Shown here: one piece after another, positions 24,164 through 35,900 of the stretch
How positions within the stretch are numbered: position 1 is the stretch's first letter
Layout: the number at the start of each line of letters is the position of its first letter
DNA from: Bugula neritina
Taxonomy: Eukaryota; Bryozoa; Gymnolaemata; Cheilostomatida; Bugulidae
Assembly (NCBI GenBank): GCA_964035545.1
Contig: OZ037765.1
Coordinates: forward strand, 26,920,504 to 26,984,503
Reading direction: 5' to 3'
DNA length: 64,000 nucleotides
The notes under the pieces: model-generated
The model's database searches: none
Told to the model about the DNA's origin: nothing
Seen by the model: the letters and a program-made list of their open reading frames with translations, nothing else
Position numbers and translations under genes: made by a program

Positions 24164-25584
24164 TTATAACACTAAACAATCAAACAATTCTATTGTTTGT
24201 GTAACTTTACAGTTTAATGATGACTCAAAAGAAAAAATCCATTTCTTTAAAGCGTGATGAAGTTCTGTAGAAAGTAAACATTGAGGTACACTAAAGGAAC
24301 ATACACAAAATTTATTACCACAAAACATAGTTTCACATCTAGTGATTAATAACGGAGTATGGCTTAAACAATTTGTTTCTGTTGTTACAAAATAGACTGT
24401 AGGAAATCCTAACAACAGCCCAATAACAGTAGGGCCAGAAATAAAGACAGCACTGTGAAGCTCATACACATCATTTAGCATATCTGAGTGAAGGTTTTGC
24501 CAAGATTGCAATAGACCAACAAGTTCATCAATATAACTTGAACAATCTATAAACTGTGGGCTACTTAGTCCCACATCAATAAACCTAACCCTTGACTGTT
24601 GCAGATGTGTTAAAAGTGTTGAAATTTTTGCAAATATGATGTCCTGTGAGAATTCAATAATAAAAATATCTTTTAAAGCAGCCACACTTTTTGATAAATC
24701 TTGTCCTATTTTCAATGACAATGATGGTGAAATGCAGCTATGGTCATAGAGGAAAGCTGGACGAGCTTTAGTTACAAGGCACATGAAGTTTGAAGTAAGA
24801 TTTAGTAAAATTCTAGTTCTCCCACCCATCCCAGTTTTTAAGTGGCATAAATACATCTTTCTGTGGTAGACATGTAATCCATAATCTAAAATAGGCAGAT
24901 GGGTGTTAATAAGATATTCATATTGCCTCACTATTTCATTATAATCATTATCAAAACTTCACTAAACTTGCTTCAAGTGTCAGTAGTCGTAGAAAAAGTG
25001 CATCCCTGGCCCTTCCACTCACTCTTAGGTAAATATTATTTGCAGAAGTAGTATAACTATAAGACAATAATTTAAATTTTCATCATGTTTCTGATTGTTT
25101 TTGGAATTACTAATGTCAATGACTGATGTAAAACTAAATGAGTAATTAAATAATTAACATTTGTTCTATTCCTCATTCAGTCATTACTTATAGTTTAAGT
25201 TATTACTATTAGTATTAGTATTACCATAATGATGACAATTATGATTATCAATATTGATATATCATTATGAGTAATCATTATCATCATGATACTCAATTTC
25301 ATATTGATATTGCTAGTTACTGTTAGGATGCCTAAATTGCAGTGGTTAAAAATGTAATACTAACTACCAACTAGTAGCTTTGGCGTGCTTTTGCGGATAG
25401 ACGAACGATGCAAACTTGAGCAGTTAGAACAGTGCACTTTATTAATACTATCATAGTTGATGTTATTATCAGTTTTACATATAATTATGACGAGTCGAGC
25501 GCGGCAAAGGCCACGTGCTTCATCAACATAAACTTACCTTGCGCCTCGCGAGTCGCCAACACTATCACTACGAGTATCAGACAT
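24164..25584 (-). CDS. C1orf74: C1orf74 (UPF0739/DUF4504)-like protein, apparently intact copy
   Basis: The main exon contains ILLNLTSNFMCL, KARPAFLYDHS and LLLGFPTVYFV...NCLSHTPL, which resemble the uncharacterised C1orf74 family. Function is unknown. I propose two coding exons: 25584-25538 (47 nt, MSDTRSDSVGDSRG, GC-rich, donor GTAAGT) and 24956-24164. They join in phase to 279 residues, close to the vertebrate length of about 270. The acceptor at 24956 (GAAG) has a poor pyrimidine tract, so the start is not certain; a shorter protein could begin at the ATG at 24856. The donor stays functional in the second copy (GTGAGT), which supports exon 1. The second copy has 13 extra bases that break this frame. 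Confidence 0.62.
25190..25320. repeat. Simple-sequence tract (TTA/ATTAG/ATCATT words)
   Basis: Low-complexity run of ATTACTATTAGTATTAG and ATCATTATCATC words in the first intron of the C1orf74-like gene. The second copy (37,700-37,840) differs by a few repeat units. Confidence 0.6.
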
Positions 25585-25720
25585 TACCTCTTGGACGGTT
25601 TTTTAATTGTGGATTCTGTTCAATCGCTGAGTCATCAACTCATTGTGCTGTAAAAGCATTGGGCTTTTTGTTGTTTTGCTTCAAATTATAAACTCTGAGT
25701 TGTTAATTTAATGGTGAGTC
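25380..25720. promoter_or_regulatory. Putative bidirectional promoter region (C1orf74-like / endonuclease IV)
   Basis: The stretch 25490-25610 is clearly richer in GC and CpG (GAGCGCGGCAAAGGCCACG, GCGCCTCGCGAGTCGCC) than its surroundings. It contains the proposed first exon of the C1orf74-like gene on the minus strand. On the plus strand it precedes the endonuclease IV gene, whose coding start follows an acceptor (TTGTAG at 26697) and therefore needs an upstream 5' exon. A possible donor for that exon is GTGAGT at about 25713. The stretch is conserved in the second copy at 37,890-38,240. Confidence 0.45.
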
Positions 25721-25772
25721 ACATTCAAATTGAAATGTTATTGTTTATACATTTAGATTTACAATCACTGAA

Positions 25773-25872
25773 TCAGTATCACTATGACTATGAGTATCAC
25801 TATCAGTATGACTGTCAGTATCACTATGAGTATGACTATCACTATCAATATGAGTATGAGACTGACTGTACC
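25773..25872. repeat. Hexanucleotide-like repeat (TATGAG/TATCAC words)
   Basis: About 100 bases of alternating ATCACTATGACTATGAGT words. The duplicate at 38290-38390 is essentially identical. Confidence 0.8.
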
Positions 25873-26393
25873 ACTATTAGTGTATGAGTAACTTAGTATG
25901 GGTATCACAATCTGAATGAACATCAATATGTTGGCACAATGTATATTAAAATAAAAATTGATATTTTATTTAAACTTCTACTGGCAACTTTTTCTGTTAT
26001 ATACTTAAATAATACAGTTTAACTGCAAGTTTTGTTTTATAAAAAGGAATGCTTATGCTCGTGCTGGTATCATCTTTTGAAAATTGCATGTTGGTATTGG
26101 TAGTGGTAGGTCAATTGTCTTGTGTTCCATTTGATTTTTGCATAAGTCTAAAGCAATAACCAGATTAGTCATTAATTAATTAATTAAAGAGTTAGTAGCA
26201 TGCAAAAGGCAGTTAAATATTCTCAGTGTTTGTGAAATTTCCTAATCATCTAATGGCAATGCCTTGTAAATATACAAACACATATGGAGTGATAATTAAT
26301 CACAACCAAAAGGCATGTGAAACTGAAAGTACAATTGATAACAATATAGTATTTTGATATTTACTACTTTATTGGCTACTGTAAAATAATTTT

Positions 26394-26465
26394 GCCCCAC
26401 TGGGAAACGGACCCGAGACCTCCGGCTTGCAAGCAAGTGTGCTAACCATTACACCACCAGACCAC
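26394..26465 (-). repeat. tRNA-like sequence, probable tRNA-derived SINE head (copy A)
   Basis: On the minus strand there is a good A box (TGGTGTAATGGTTAGCA), an anticodon-like arm around TTGCTTGCAAGC and a B-box-like GGGTCCGTTTCCC. The acceptor halves (GGTCTGG and GTGGGGC) do not pair and the T loop lacks the usual A, so a working tRNA is unlikely. Copy B differs at several positions. Confidence 0.6.
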
Positions 26466-26701
26466 TGGGTAAACTCAACACTACAGCTACAACTTCTAGA
26501 TTATTTGAAGAATAAATTCTAAAAATAGCTTTTTATCCGGGCAACATTTTCTGATTCTTCTATGTAATTTCAGAATGTATAAAAGTTTTAAGTTTTTACA
26601 TATTTCACAATAGATAACAAAACAATAAAAATTACAATATTGTGCAATGATATTAGGCATTTTCAAAGCTCTGTAAGTGAATAACTTTGATTTGTAGGAT
26701 T

Positions 26702-28190
26702 ATGCCTCGTCAGAAAAAGTTGAAAGATCCAAGTCTTGACCGTCCTCAATTACAAAACAAAAAGCGAAACAAAAAGCGAAACAAAAAGCGTAAAATTGAG
26801 CAAAATATTGCTGACATCGAATCAGTGTCCAACCAAAAGAAAATGAAACTCAGTGCTGTATTGAAAGCTCCGGTGGCTAAAGGCACTATGTTTGTCGGTG
26901 CTCATATCTCAGCTGCTGGTACAGAATTTAATTCATTGCTGGTAGCTCAAGATTTTAGCATCAAGTCTAGTGAAATATATAATTTCAAGCCTTTTCAAAT
27001 CAGATATATTGCTTAATAGAATTCACTGTAAAACTGGGTTTAAACCTTAATGAGTTGGCATTGGTAATTATTTATGTCTAAGTCATCACTGGTAATATCT
27101 TTGTGCAGATTTTGTAAATATATTATACGAGTAGAAAATTTTACTTCTATAAATTATCTTGCGTTACTTTTGAGCAACTTTGAAAATCTGCTTGCCTATT
27201 TTCACCAGGTGGAGTTCATAATGCGGTGACCAACGCTGTGAATATTGGGTGTAAATCTTTTGCACTGTTTTTAAAATCTCAGAGGCAGTGGAATGCCAAA
27301 CCATTGGACCCAGTCGTCATTGAAAAGTTTAAGACTCTTCTTAAAGTGAGTTATGTTATTTGTTAAATCATTGCATACTCAGCTATCTCACTATTTTTTA
27401 GTAATTAAAAAACAGTTTGATTAGTTTATCTGTTTTAGGCTGTTTGAATTTTTGTAGGAAAACAATTTTGAGCCACATTTAATAGTGCCTCATGGCTCGT
27501 ATCTCATCAACTGCGGCTCCCCTAGCCCAGAGACTTTAACCAAAAGCAGAGAAGCACTAGTTGCAGAGCTGCAGCGATGTGAGCAGCTGGGACTCGCTAG
27601 ATACAACTTCCACGCTGGCTCCACGTGTGGCAAGCAGTCTATTGAGCAGAGTATACAGCAGATAGCTAGCTGCATTAATGAAGCTCATTCTAAGACAAAG
27701 TTCGTCACTGCAGGTTTGCCTTTTTTTATAAATCCAGCCTTTTAAATGACACTCTGTCCTTCTATGTTATAACAGCATATAATAAGTAATTTTGGAGTTT
27801 TCTTCACAGTTTTTCATTAGATGAAATTTGATAAAACAAAGAATTAGCTATTTAATGCTAGTGCCCAAATATCTAGTAGTAGTATGAAGAAAGGTTTAGA
27901 TGTAGAAGAATATATAATAACACATCATATACTGGACAATTTTTGTGAGTGTTTATTAGCTTCTTATAATCTGGAATTGTTGGCAAAACATGAAGAAAGT
28001 CTGAGTTTTGCAAACTAATGCCCCAGTAACATCTGCGTAGTCAAATTGTTTATTTCAGTCATAGAAATTATGAGTTGTCAAGGCAACACAATTGGAGGTG
28101 AATTTGAAGAGTTGGCAGCCATTATAGATCTGGTTAAGAATAAGTCCAGGATTGGTGTGTGTCTGGACACTTGCCATGCTTTTGCTGCTG
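26702..28190 (+). pseudogene. Endonuclease IV (Apn1/Nfo), truncated copy A: first four coding exons only
   Basis: The exons are 26702-26918, 27209-27345, 27458-27713 and 28059-28190, all with GT-AG borders. They encode a basic N-terminus (NKKR repeated) and then [34 protein letters not shown] and [10 protein letters not shown]. These supply the zinc ligands equivalent to E. coli H69, H109, E145, D179 and H182. The exons for H216, D229, H231 and E261 are missing because the duplication junction at 28,593 follows in the next intron. Two changes affect conserved neighbours: HPG is HAG and VIEN is VIEI. The missing ligands rule out normal AP-endonuclease activity. The last exon ends in phase 1, which matches the next intact NIPBL exon downstream. 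Confidence 0.88.
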
Positions 28191-28592
28191 GTGAGACAAT
28201 AAGTTGTAATTATAACATTGGTTAAAAATAGGTATTTTATTTTAGAATAATTAATATAATTTTATTGCCTGCAATTCCAAGCAAAGATACTATTTGGGCA
28301 AGATTTTTTATACATACTTGTGTGTTAGAGTGTAGCTGTAATTTGAGGGTGATTTTAATAAATTACTTCAGGCTGTAAACAAAGCTATGATTTGTTCTTC
28401 AGAGTTATCTCCTCAGCTTGTGTACACTATTGCTAGTTTAAAGCTAAACACATAAAGCACGAATTTAACCCAACAGTAAACCTTGGCCTAACTGCATTTA
28501 TTTCTCCCTGTAAAATGCACCAATGCGGGTCCAGTACTGTCCAAACTAGTGGGTTTCAGTCAGGTGATCACCGAATTATTTATTGGTCAGAT

Positions 28593-28597
28593 TTGAA
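28593..28597. other. Tandem-duplication junction with 5-bp microhomology (TTGAA)
   Basis: Left of this point the sequence follows the endonuclease IV intron (compare 41,071-41,082). Right of it the sequence follows NIPBL exon 13 from 4,553. TTGAA is shared by both parents (4553-4557 and 41078-41082). The pattern fits end joining or template switching rather than repeat-mediated crossing over. Confidence 0.9.
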
Positions 28598-31500
28598 GAT
28601 GACTTAATGTCCCTGATACTATCACAAGGCATGACTGTGCTACAAAGTGCCATCAGCTGCCTCGGTGCTGTGGTTAATAAAGTCACCAAAAATTTTGATC
28701 TTGTCAAAGACTGCTTCAAGAAATTACAGAGTAAGTACCAGTCACTTCATAGTTTTACTAACAGAAAATGTTGAAATGTCATTTTTTTTCTGATCCTGAA
28801 AGTCCAGATAATTTACTTTGCTTGCGTAGTTTAAAAATTTTGTCCTTCCGTGTTTTAGAGACTAAATTCTATTACATATAGAGTTATGTGCCCTTGTATT
28901 ATAATAACTGCTGTGTTGCAGATATACTGTTCAATTGTCACAAGCAGCACAAAGTTAACCCCACAAATCCGGCATTGGTGAGCCGTAAAGGTGCCCTTCG
29001 CAGATCTCTCTTTACTGTTGGTGTGCTCTGCCGACACTTTGACTTTGATAGCCCTGAAATGAACATGAATATACAGAACGCAAGCTCCGTTGAGGACTTT
29101 GTGTTTGAGCAGCTCATGTATTTCCTGTGGCATGAAGATGAGACTATCAGACAGCAAGCGTTTACTGCCATTGGTAAGATTTCTCGGTATTCAGTTCAGA
29201 TTGCAACTATTCCTGCCTTAAATAACTCAACTAACCTATGCGGGTTTCTGGCACCAAACTTGCTGCCCTAAAGCAACTGATGTGTAGATTTTTTAATAGA
29301 ACTTTTGTTGAAAAAACTCACCCAGTTTTATAGCGTGTAGTCTAAATGCTGGCAATGTAAGGTCCCATCGTATCGTTTAGATAAATTTAATATGCCTTGA
29401 ATATATTATATGGGCAGATAATACTGACTGTAGTATTGAGTAGTTGTGTTCTCTCTTCAAAAGAGAAATCAATTCATACAAGTTGCCTTTTCATATGCAT
29501 AAATATGCATGCGTTTTTGTTCTGCTTATTTCTTTTTAATGTTTCAAGATTCTGTTTTTCAATCTTCACTATCACTTCTATTTATTGCTGCTTTTATGTC
29601 TACTTCCAAATTAAATTGTTACTGGCACTCTAATTTTAGTGAGACTTTTGGTCTGGTCTCCTCTCTGATTAATACACATCTTACACTAACTGCATCTTTT
29701 AGTTGAATTAAGTCATCACTGTCTCTATTAAAATAACTAGTGAACTGCAGTTTAGTTTTGTATATTACTTTTTCAATCAAAGAGATTATCACTTTTAACT
29801 GAGAATCTGGCAAGATTTGATATCATGTCTGTCAGTTTTTTTAAAAATATTTTATAATTTTTTAATTTGTTGTAGCATGTCATCTGAGCAATTTATATGA
29901 ATAACTTGTAACTTTTTATAATTTGACATTGTGTGTATCAGAATAAGTTTACTGTTGGCTTTGTTAACTGACCAGTAAGCACCATGCCATTTCTGTTTGC
30001 CAGGATTCTTCTGTATCCGTTACTATGAGAAGATGATGAGCAACAGGGTGAAGGACTTGTATCACCGTCTGCTTATTGGTAAAGATGTGGCGGCAGAGAT
30101 GAGGGTGCAAGTCCTGAATAATCTGGGGAAATACCTCCAGGAAGAGGAAGAAACTTGTGTCAAAGCTGAAGAGGAGTGGAAAAAGCAAGCTGAGGGGGAA
30201 GACTTGAAGGAGATGGGAGATGTACAATCTGGGTGTGTATCAATGCTTCGCTTGTGACGAGTTTGCAATCTCAGAAGTTGTAGTTATTTTAATAGACAGT
30301 TTTGTGATATGTGATAAGGCAAGTTGGATGTGCAAAGCTTGTTAACTGAGTTGGGGAGACAAAAAGTAAGTTTGTTTTTTTTATAACTGAAACTGAAATT
30401 TTAAGTTTATTATTATATTTGAGATCTAGTTAACTGTAAAATTTATTTCAATGCATCTGTTACCTCTAGAATGGCCAGTACAATAGTTCAAGTATTCCTA
30501 AAGCAAGTGCTAGAGTCGTACTTCAACAGTCAGACTCCTGTTAGAGTGGCAGCAGTAAGCGTGTTGCATCTCATTCTGAAGCAGGGACTTGTTCACCCAG
30601 TACAGGTAGGCACTCTCTTTAGCACGTATTACTTTCTATAGTTTGGGGCAGATGAATTTGCTATTCCTGTACGAAAGTAAGAATATTCACAGAAAATAGT
30701 GTTTATGTTGAATTTTAATGAACGATAAAATGTTGTGTACATAATCTCACTGCTAACATTTTTATGATTACTAATTTCAGTGCGTGCCGTACCTGATAGC
30801 CATGAGCACGGATTGTGAGAGTCAGATAACAATAAAAGCCGACCAACATTTGGTAGAAATTGACAAAAAATATGCCGGCTTTATTCACGTGAGTTTCCTT
30901 AGTAAACTATTTCTGAGTTGACGTGAAAGCACCACACTGCATTGTATAACGTAATCTTCATATCACATGGTTTATACTCCATAGCAGTAGAGTTTCTTCG
31001 CTCTTTCCTATTAGATATCATCAGCTAAAACTATGTACACACTTTAGCTTAAGTATTGTCTGTGTGTTAATTAGATGAAAGCGATGGCTGGTATGAAGAT
31101 GTCCTACAGATTACACAGGCTAATACAGCAGGACATGTATCAGCCACTCAGAGGTATTCGTAATGATGACAACCCTCAGGCCCTGAACCATCACCTCTAT
31201 TCCATCATCAGAACTCACCGGCCCCACAGACGCGCTCTAATCACCAACCTACTCAACTTGTTTGACGACACTGCAGTAAGTGTGTCTCGAACTGCAATTC
31301 TATATTATGGTTACTAAATATTCATGTTTTTTTGTAAAGCGTTGACCATTACATAAAGTTTCGTGTTTAATATTAATATTTAAATATGAGCCTCAGCTGT
31401 GGACTTGATGTCGGTTTGATGGAACTGAATTTTACTTCCTGTTGTTATGCCAACTATTCAACTTACCTGTCCATTGTTGTAGAAGACCCTGCTAGGAGAA

Positions 31501-32500
31501 CTTGTGTATATGGCTGACAACATAGCCTTCTTCCCTTACTCTACAGCTGATGAGTCCCTGTATATCGTACATAATATTGATATAATTGTATCTGTTGCTG
31601 GTTCCAACATACTCCAGTCATTCAGAGAGGCGAGGCATCTAACTATTTAACGTATTCATTTCATAAACAGACCAGTAAGCTCTCGGAAAAAACACCACAA
31701 TCGTATTGCTGACTTATAAATTTGAAATTGTAACAAAGTTTTTGGTCAATTAGTAAAGTAATTTTTTTGCAACATCGCCTGTTTTTTGCCAACAATTTAT
31801 CTTAGAAAAATACCTTACTTAATGTTGAGGCAGTTGTAGCTTCTGGAAATTTTTGAAAATCTGCGGGACTTTTAACATTATAAACTAGTTTCTATTGCAA
31901 GATGCCTGAATTAAAATTTAGTTGAAAATTTGAAGTTTATCTGGTTTTTTAAGTTACTCTTCCCAATTAAAAAGTCCAACATCTTAATTTGTTGTTGTAA
32001 CTCACCCTTCTCAGTGCCCTTGATTTTGTGGAAGTGCATGTTGGTGGATTCTCTGTTTTAAGGGTATTCTAACCAAAGATGGTGTGCCGTTTGAACCACC
32101 ACAAGAAGTAGAGACCACGTATACAGACCCAGAAACTGGAGAGGTTAAAGTCACCAAGACAATGACTGGCGGTACAGCGTAAGTTATAATCATAGCTGTT
32201 TGGATCTTTAGATATTTAAATTTAGCAGGACTAATTCACAGATATTTTCACCTTATACAATAATAAGAGCAAATCATTTTTTCTGATAGTTACTCTAGTG
32301 GTGTTATGTGTGAAGGAAAAGTTTCGTGTTTATACTACAGGCTGGATGAAGATGACGACGATGATATTGAATCACTAATTGCCAGATTACCTGATGATTG
32401 TTCTCATCTCCAGGACCTCATTGTCACTTCACAGGGTTGCACTCTCCTACTCCAAGTAAAGCAGCATCTCAAGGAGATGTATAATATTAATGACAGGTAA
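28593..32500 (+). pseudogene. NIPBL internal fragment, copy B (from inside exon 13 to exon 21)
   Basis: The fragment starts without its splice acceptor inside the equivalent of exon 13 (28593-28730). Intact exons follow at 28922-29173, 30004-30232, 30470-30605, 30781-30888, 31075-31275, 31483-31629, 32063-32178 and 32341-32496. All remain open. Compared with copy A I count about sixteen silent changes and one replacement (Leu to Phe in exon 14), so the coding frame is well preserved. The donor after the exon at 31483-31629 has changed from GT to GC. The last three NIPBL exons are gone through a deletion at 32,531. No start codon or promoter of its own is present, so expression would need read-through from the truncated endonuclease IV upstream. 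Confidence 0.88.
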
Positions 32501-32529
32501 ACAAAAATAACTCCAGGCTGTTTATTTAG

Positions 32530-32532
32530 GTA
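32530..32532. other. Deletion junction in copy B (about 5.6 kb lost)
   Basis: Sequence equivalent to 8,713 is joined to sequence equivalent to 14,298 with only one shared base (T). The loss removes the NIPBL 3' exons, the intergenic region, and exons 5-7 of the oxidoreductase. NIPBL intron 21 is thereby fused to oxidoreductase intron 4. Confidence 0.88.
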
Positions 32533-32922
32533 GAGAAAGGTCTTGTGCAGGGTTATACAGTACGTAAATAAGACCTATTCTGGGTACTGTGGAATACATT
32601 TTTAAGGTATACAAAACTGATTAGAATCATATGATTTTCTAATGATACAAAAAAGGTCTGAAGGCAAAAAACCTTCAAAATGACATAAATACTTATACTT
32701 GATAAAATTAAGGCTGAATCAAAAATTGAGCATCTCAAAAGAAACATTTTCTTAAGAACTAACTGTGTGTCTGGTGTTACAAAATTATTGCCAACACAAG
32801 TTATATAAATAGAATAAGTCAACATATTAAAGCTCGGACCTTTCATAAAACACGAGTAGTTAGCCATGTGGGGATAATTCCAACAGTTTAATCAAAACTT
32901 CTAGTTTCATCTGAGCAAATAC

Positions 32923-35900
32923 CTGAAGGTTGACAGCTTTGATAAAGGTCTTGTCTTCATTAGAAAACTCCACACCAACAACTTGGTCTATTATCACTTC
33001 ACATCCTTTTTTCTGCGCTGCTTCAATAAAGCATTTAGATAACTTTTTCGGGTGAACCTAGAAAACGCATTTCACAAAGATGTGCATGCCATGTAGAGAT
33101 GGAAACACTCTTATTGGCTACAAGCAGCAGACAGAAAGTGATGTACCTGAGCAGTGTTTGTCAAGTCACCAAGAACATCCGTGTGACCAATAGCTGACCC
33201 ATCCACCCAATCAGGAACACTTGGTGAGCTCTCTGTTTTTTTGCTGTCTTCCTTTACCATTACCTGCAAAATTTCCAAATTATCATCTAGCTTGTGGCAT
33301 TACTAATTTTTATTGCACTCAACTGCATTTATTCCTTCTAAAAACTATTTGATATAATTATTTGACAAAAATAATGCCAAACAATAAATTGTTACAACTT
33401 TCCAATTTTTCTCTGGAAAAGCAATACCTCAAGTGTATCAACTGCTCTATAATCGCTGTCAAACATGGCTCCATATTTTTTATGCAGATCAAAACTCTCT
33501 CTACTAAGAGGTCCAGTGGGGCTATGATCAGACCAGTTTCTGAAAATTATGTCACCGTACGTTAGCTATGAGCCCTAATTGAATCAATTAGATTCAAAAT
33601 GATGGTACATTTTATTATTATGTGCTACCTGCGAAATTTTCATATAATAATACATCTTATAATACTTATGTGAATATGGCTAAGCAATTGAACAGATTTT
33701 TCATATTTTTAAAACATAATGGTAAAAAATTTTGTTAGAAACTTCTCTAATTTTATACAATAGACCCTTTTCAAATGTCCCTCTAGGGGCTTTTATAATT
33801 TGAAGTTGTCTCCTCCCACCCGGTATATGGGGGAGTCTATATGATATATAGAAAGTCATAAAATCAGGAGAAATTTAAGGTTTGTGTGAGGACTATTGCT
33901 AGCATGAGTTTTTTTTTTCTGAGATAAATATTTTGGCCTAAGCATACATAATAGCAGTTCCAGAAAATTTTTAAAAATTTTCTTTCTTGACAAATCTTGA
34001 GAAAAATAAACTTCAAAGCATGTTTGTGGTTTTGGTTACTGAGCTAGTTAAAATGGTAACTATGATACAAGTCTCATTAATTATTTGTTATACTGGCTGT
34101 CATGTTCAATTCATAGCTGTTGACCTTTCAACTTTTTGGTCAGAATCTGCTGTTAGCACAGTCTTAGAGCTCTGCTAGTGAATGAGACAGCAGATTAGCT
34201 GTTAGCATTTTCAATTAATTATATACTTATGCACTTATGTTATAAAAATAGCTAAACTACCTACCTCAATACCCATCATTTTCAAGAAGCATTCTCACAA
34301 AACTATAGATAAACGATATATTATTAAATAGACTGGTTAAATTTGTATCATCAAACGAATATGAAATGTGGATTAATACATGTCGTTTAATTTTCTAGCA
34401 GGTTAAATGCATCTATTGCACTTGCAACAATTGTGCTCAAATAAATATATCTAGATAAACCCCCGATAGCCTTTTAGCTGTTGGCATTCAGGTTTTTGTG
34501 TTACAGTTTTGTTATTTCTTAATATTATGCCTGTGGCTTGTAGTATAGGAACAGTAGTGAAGAAATTGAGATAGCCTAAGTTTTTTGAATTTCTTTATAA
34601 ATTTTGGTGTTGCACATAACATAACTTCTTTTGCTACATTTCTAATCTAGAACAAAGGCTTTTCTCAATTTCTCCATTACTGCACCTACCCGTGTGTAGT
34701 AGTCATCTCTGTCAGCTGCAGTAGACTCAAGGTCCTAGTTAATGTAGGTGGTAGGTTAAAACATAGTTATATAATGAAATAGGTAAAAGGCCAACCTAAG
34801 CCAGCCATTACTGAAAACCCAAGTTTCTCAACTCATCAAATTGCAACATAGGTAAACTGAATTATCTGAAAACCGCTTCTGAAAGAATTTCTGGTTGAAA
34901 AGTATGAAGCAAATTCTGATAAAGGAAGCAGTGAAAGTATGTTGAAAATATTGAGTTATTAACTTTTTGCTTGGGTTTTCAGTGAAACCATTTAATGTTA
35001 TAGCTTCTCAACTTCTCATGCTCTAAATATCTACATCAGCTAGTCTTATTGAAACTTAGCTGTAGTTTTACAGCTGGCTTGGCTGATTCTGGGTCACAAA
35101 ATGTTATGCATAATCGAGGATAAGTTCACCCCAAGTATAACATATCGATCAATTAGAACTTTCAAATAAAACTATTAGACCTGTAAAACATGCAATAAAG
35201 ATATAGGGCAGACAAAATATTTCAAGATGATATTGAATTAAAAGATGTCTGCCTCTTGTAAATACTTTAAATGAGCTTCTATTTTAAATATTCCTACAGA
35301 GTTTTGACTTTTTTTTCATTCATTTTTGTTCATGCCTACTTATATTATAGCCAGTATTTACACTGAATTTCGCAACATGTTGTCATGTCTGTGATATGCA
35401 ATAAATCAATCAACTATATAAAATATGTTAAATAAATTTTTGCCTAAACTGAGCTTTGCTTTTCTTAGTAATATTTTTCTTTTAAAAAAGTTTTGGCTAT
35501 AACATGAAACTATGTAAAGCATTGACGGTCCTTTGAACATAATGTAGTACAAACTCTTCAAAGTATAATTATGTGTACATGCTATAACATAGCTAAGCAG
35601 GCATGTGAGTAATTATATGTAACTAGCAGTGAAACTGGACCACTGCAGAGTTGAAAGGTCAATTCAGCTATAAATTGCATGGCCATAACAGACAGGACAA
35701 CAAATGATAATTGAGACTTAATTATAGTTGCTATTTCTGCATTGCCCAGCAACGGAAACCACAAAAATGCGGTTCAAGCATATTTTAGGCAACATTTTTG
35801 CATGTTGGGAGGACACAACTCTTAATTTTAGCGGGACATTGGAGACCACTGAAAAGGGTCTTTTGAAACTTTTGAAAGAAAATTTTCAATTAGTTAGCAG

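Noticed and set aside
26394-26465. Functional tRNA gene
   Set aside because: The acceptor arms do not pair and the T loop is irregular in both copies. A SINE head or pseudo-tRNA is more likely.
28593-28730. Exon-13 remnant of NIPBL copy B as a usable internal exon
   Set aside because: Its acceptor was lost at the junction. The preceding bases (GTCAGA) contain an AG, but using it would begin the exon in a different phase from the endonuclease IV exon and with a poor pyrimidine tract.
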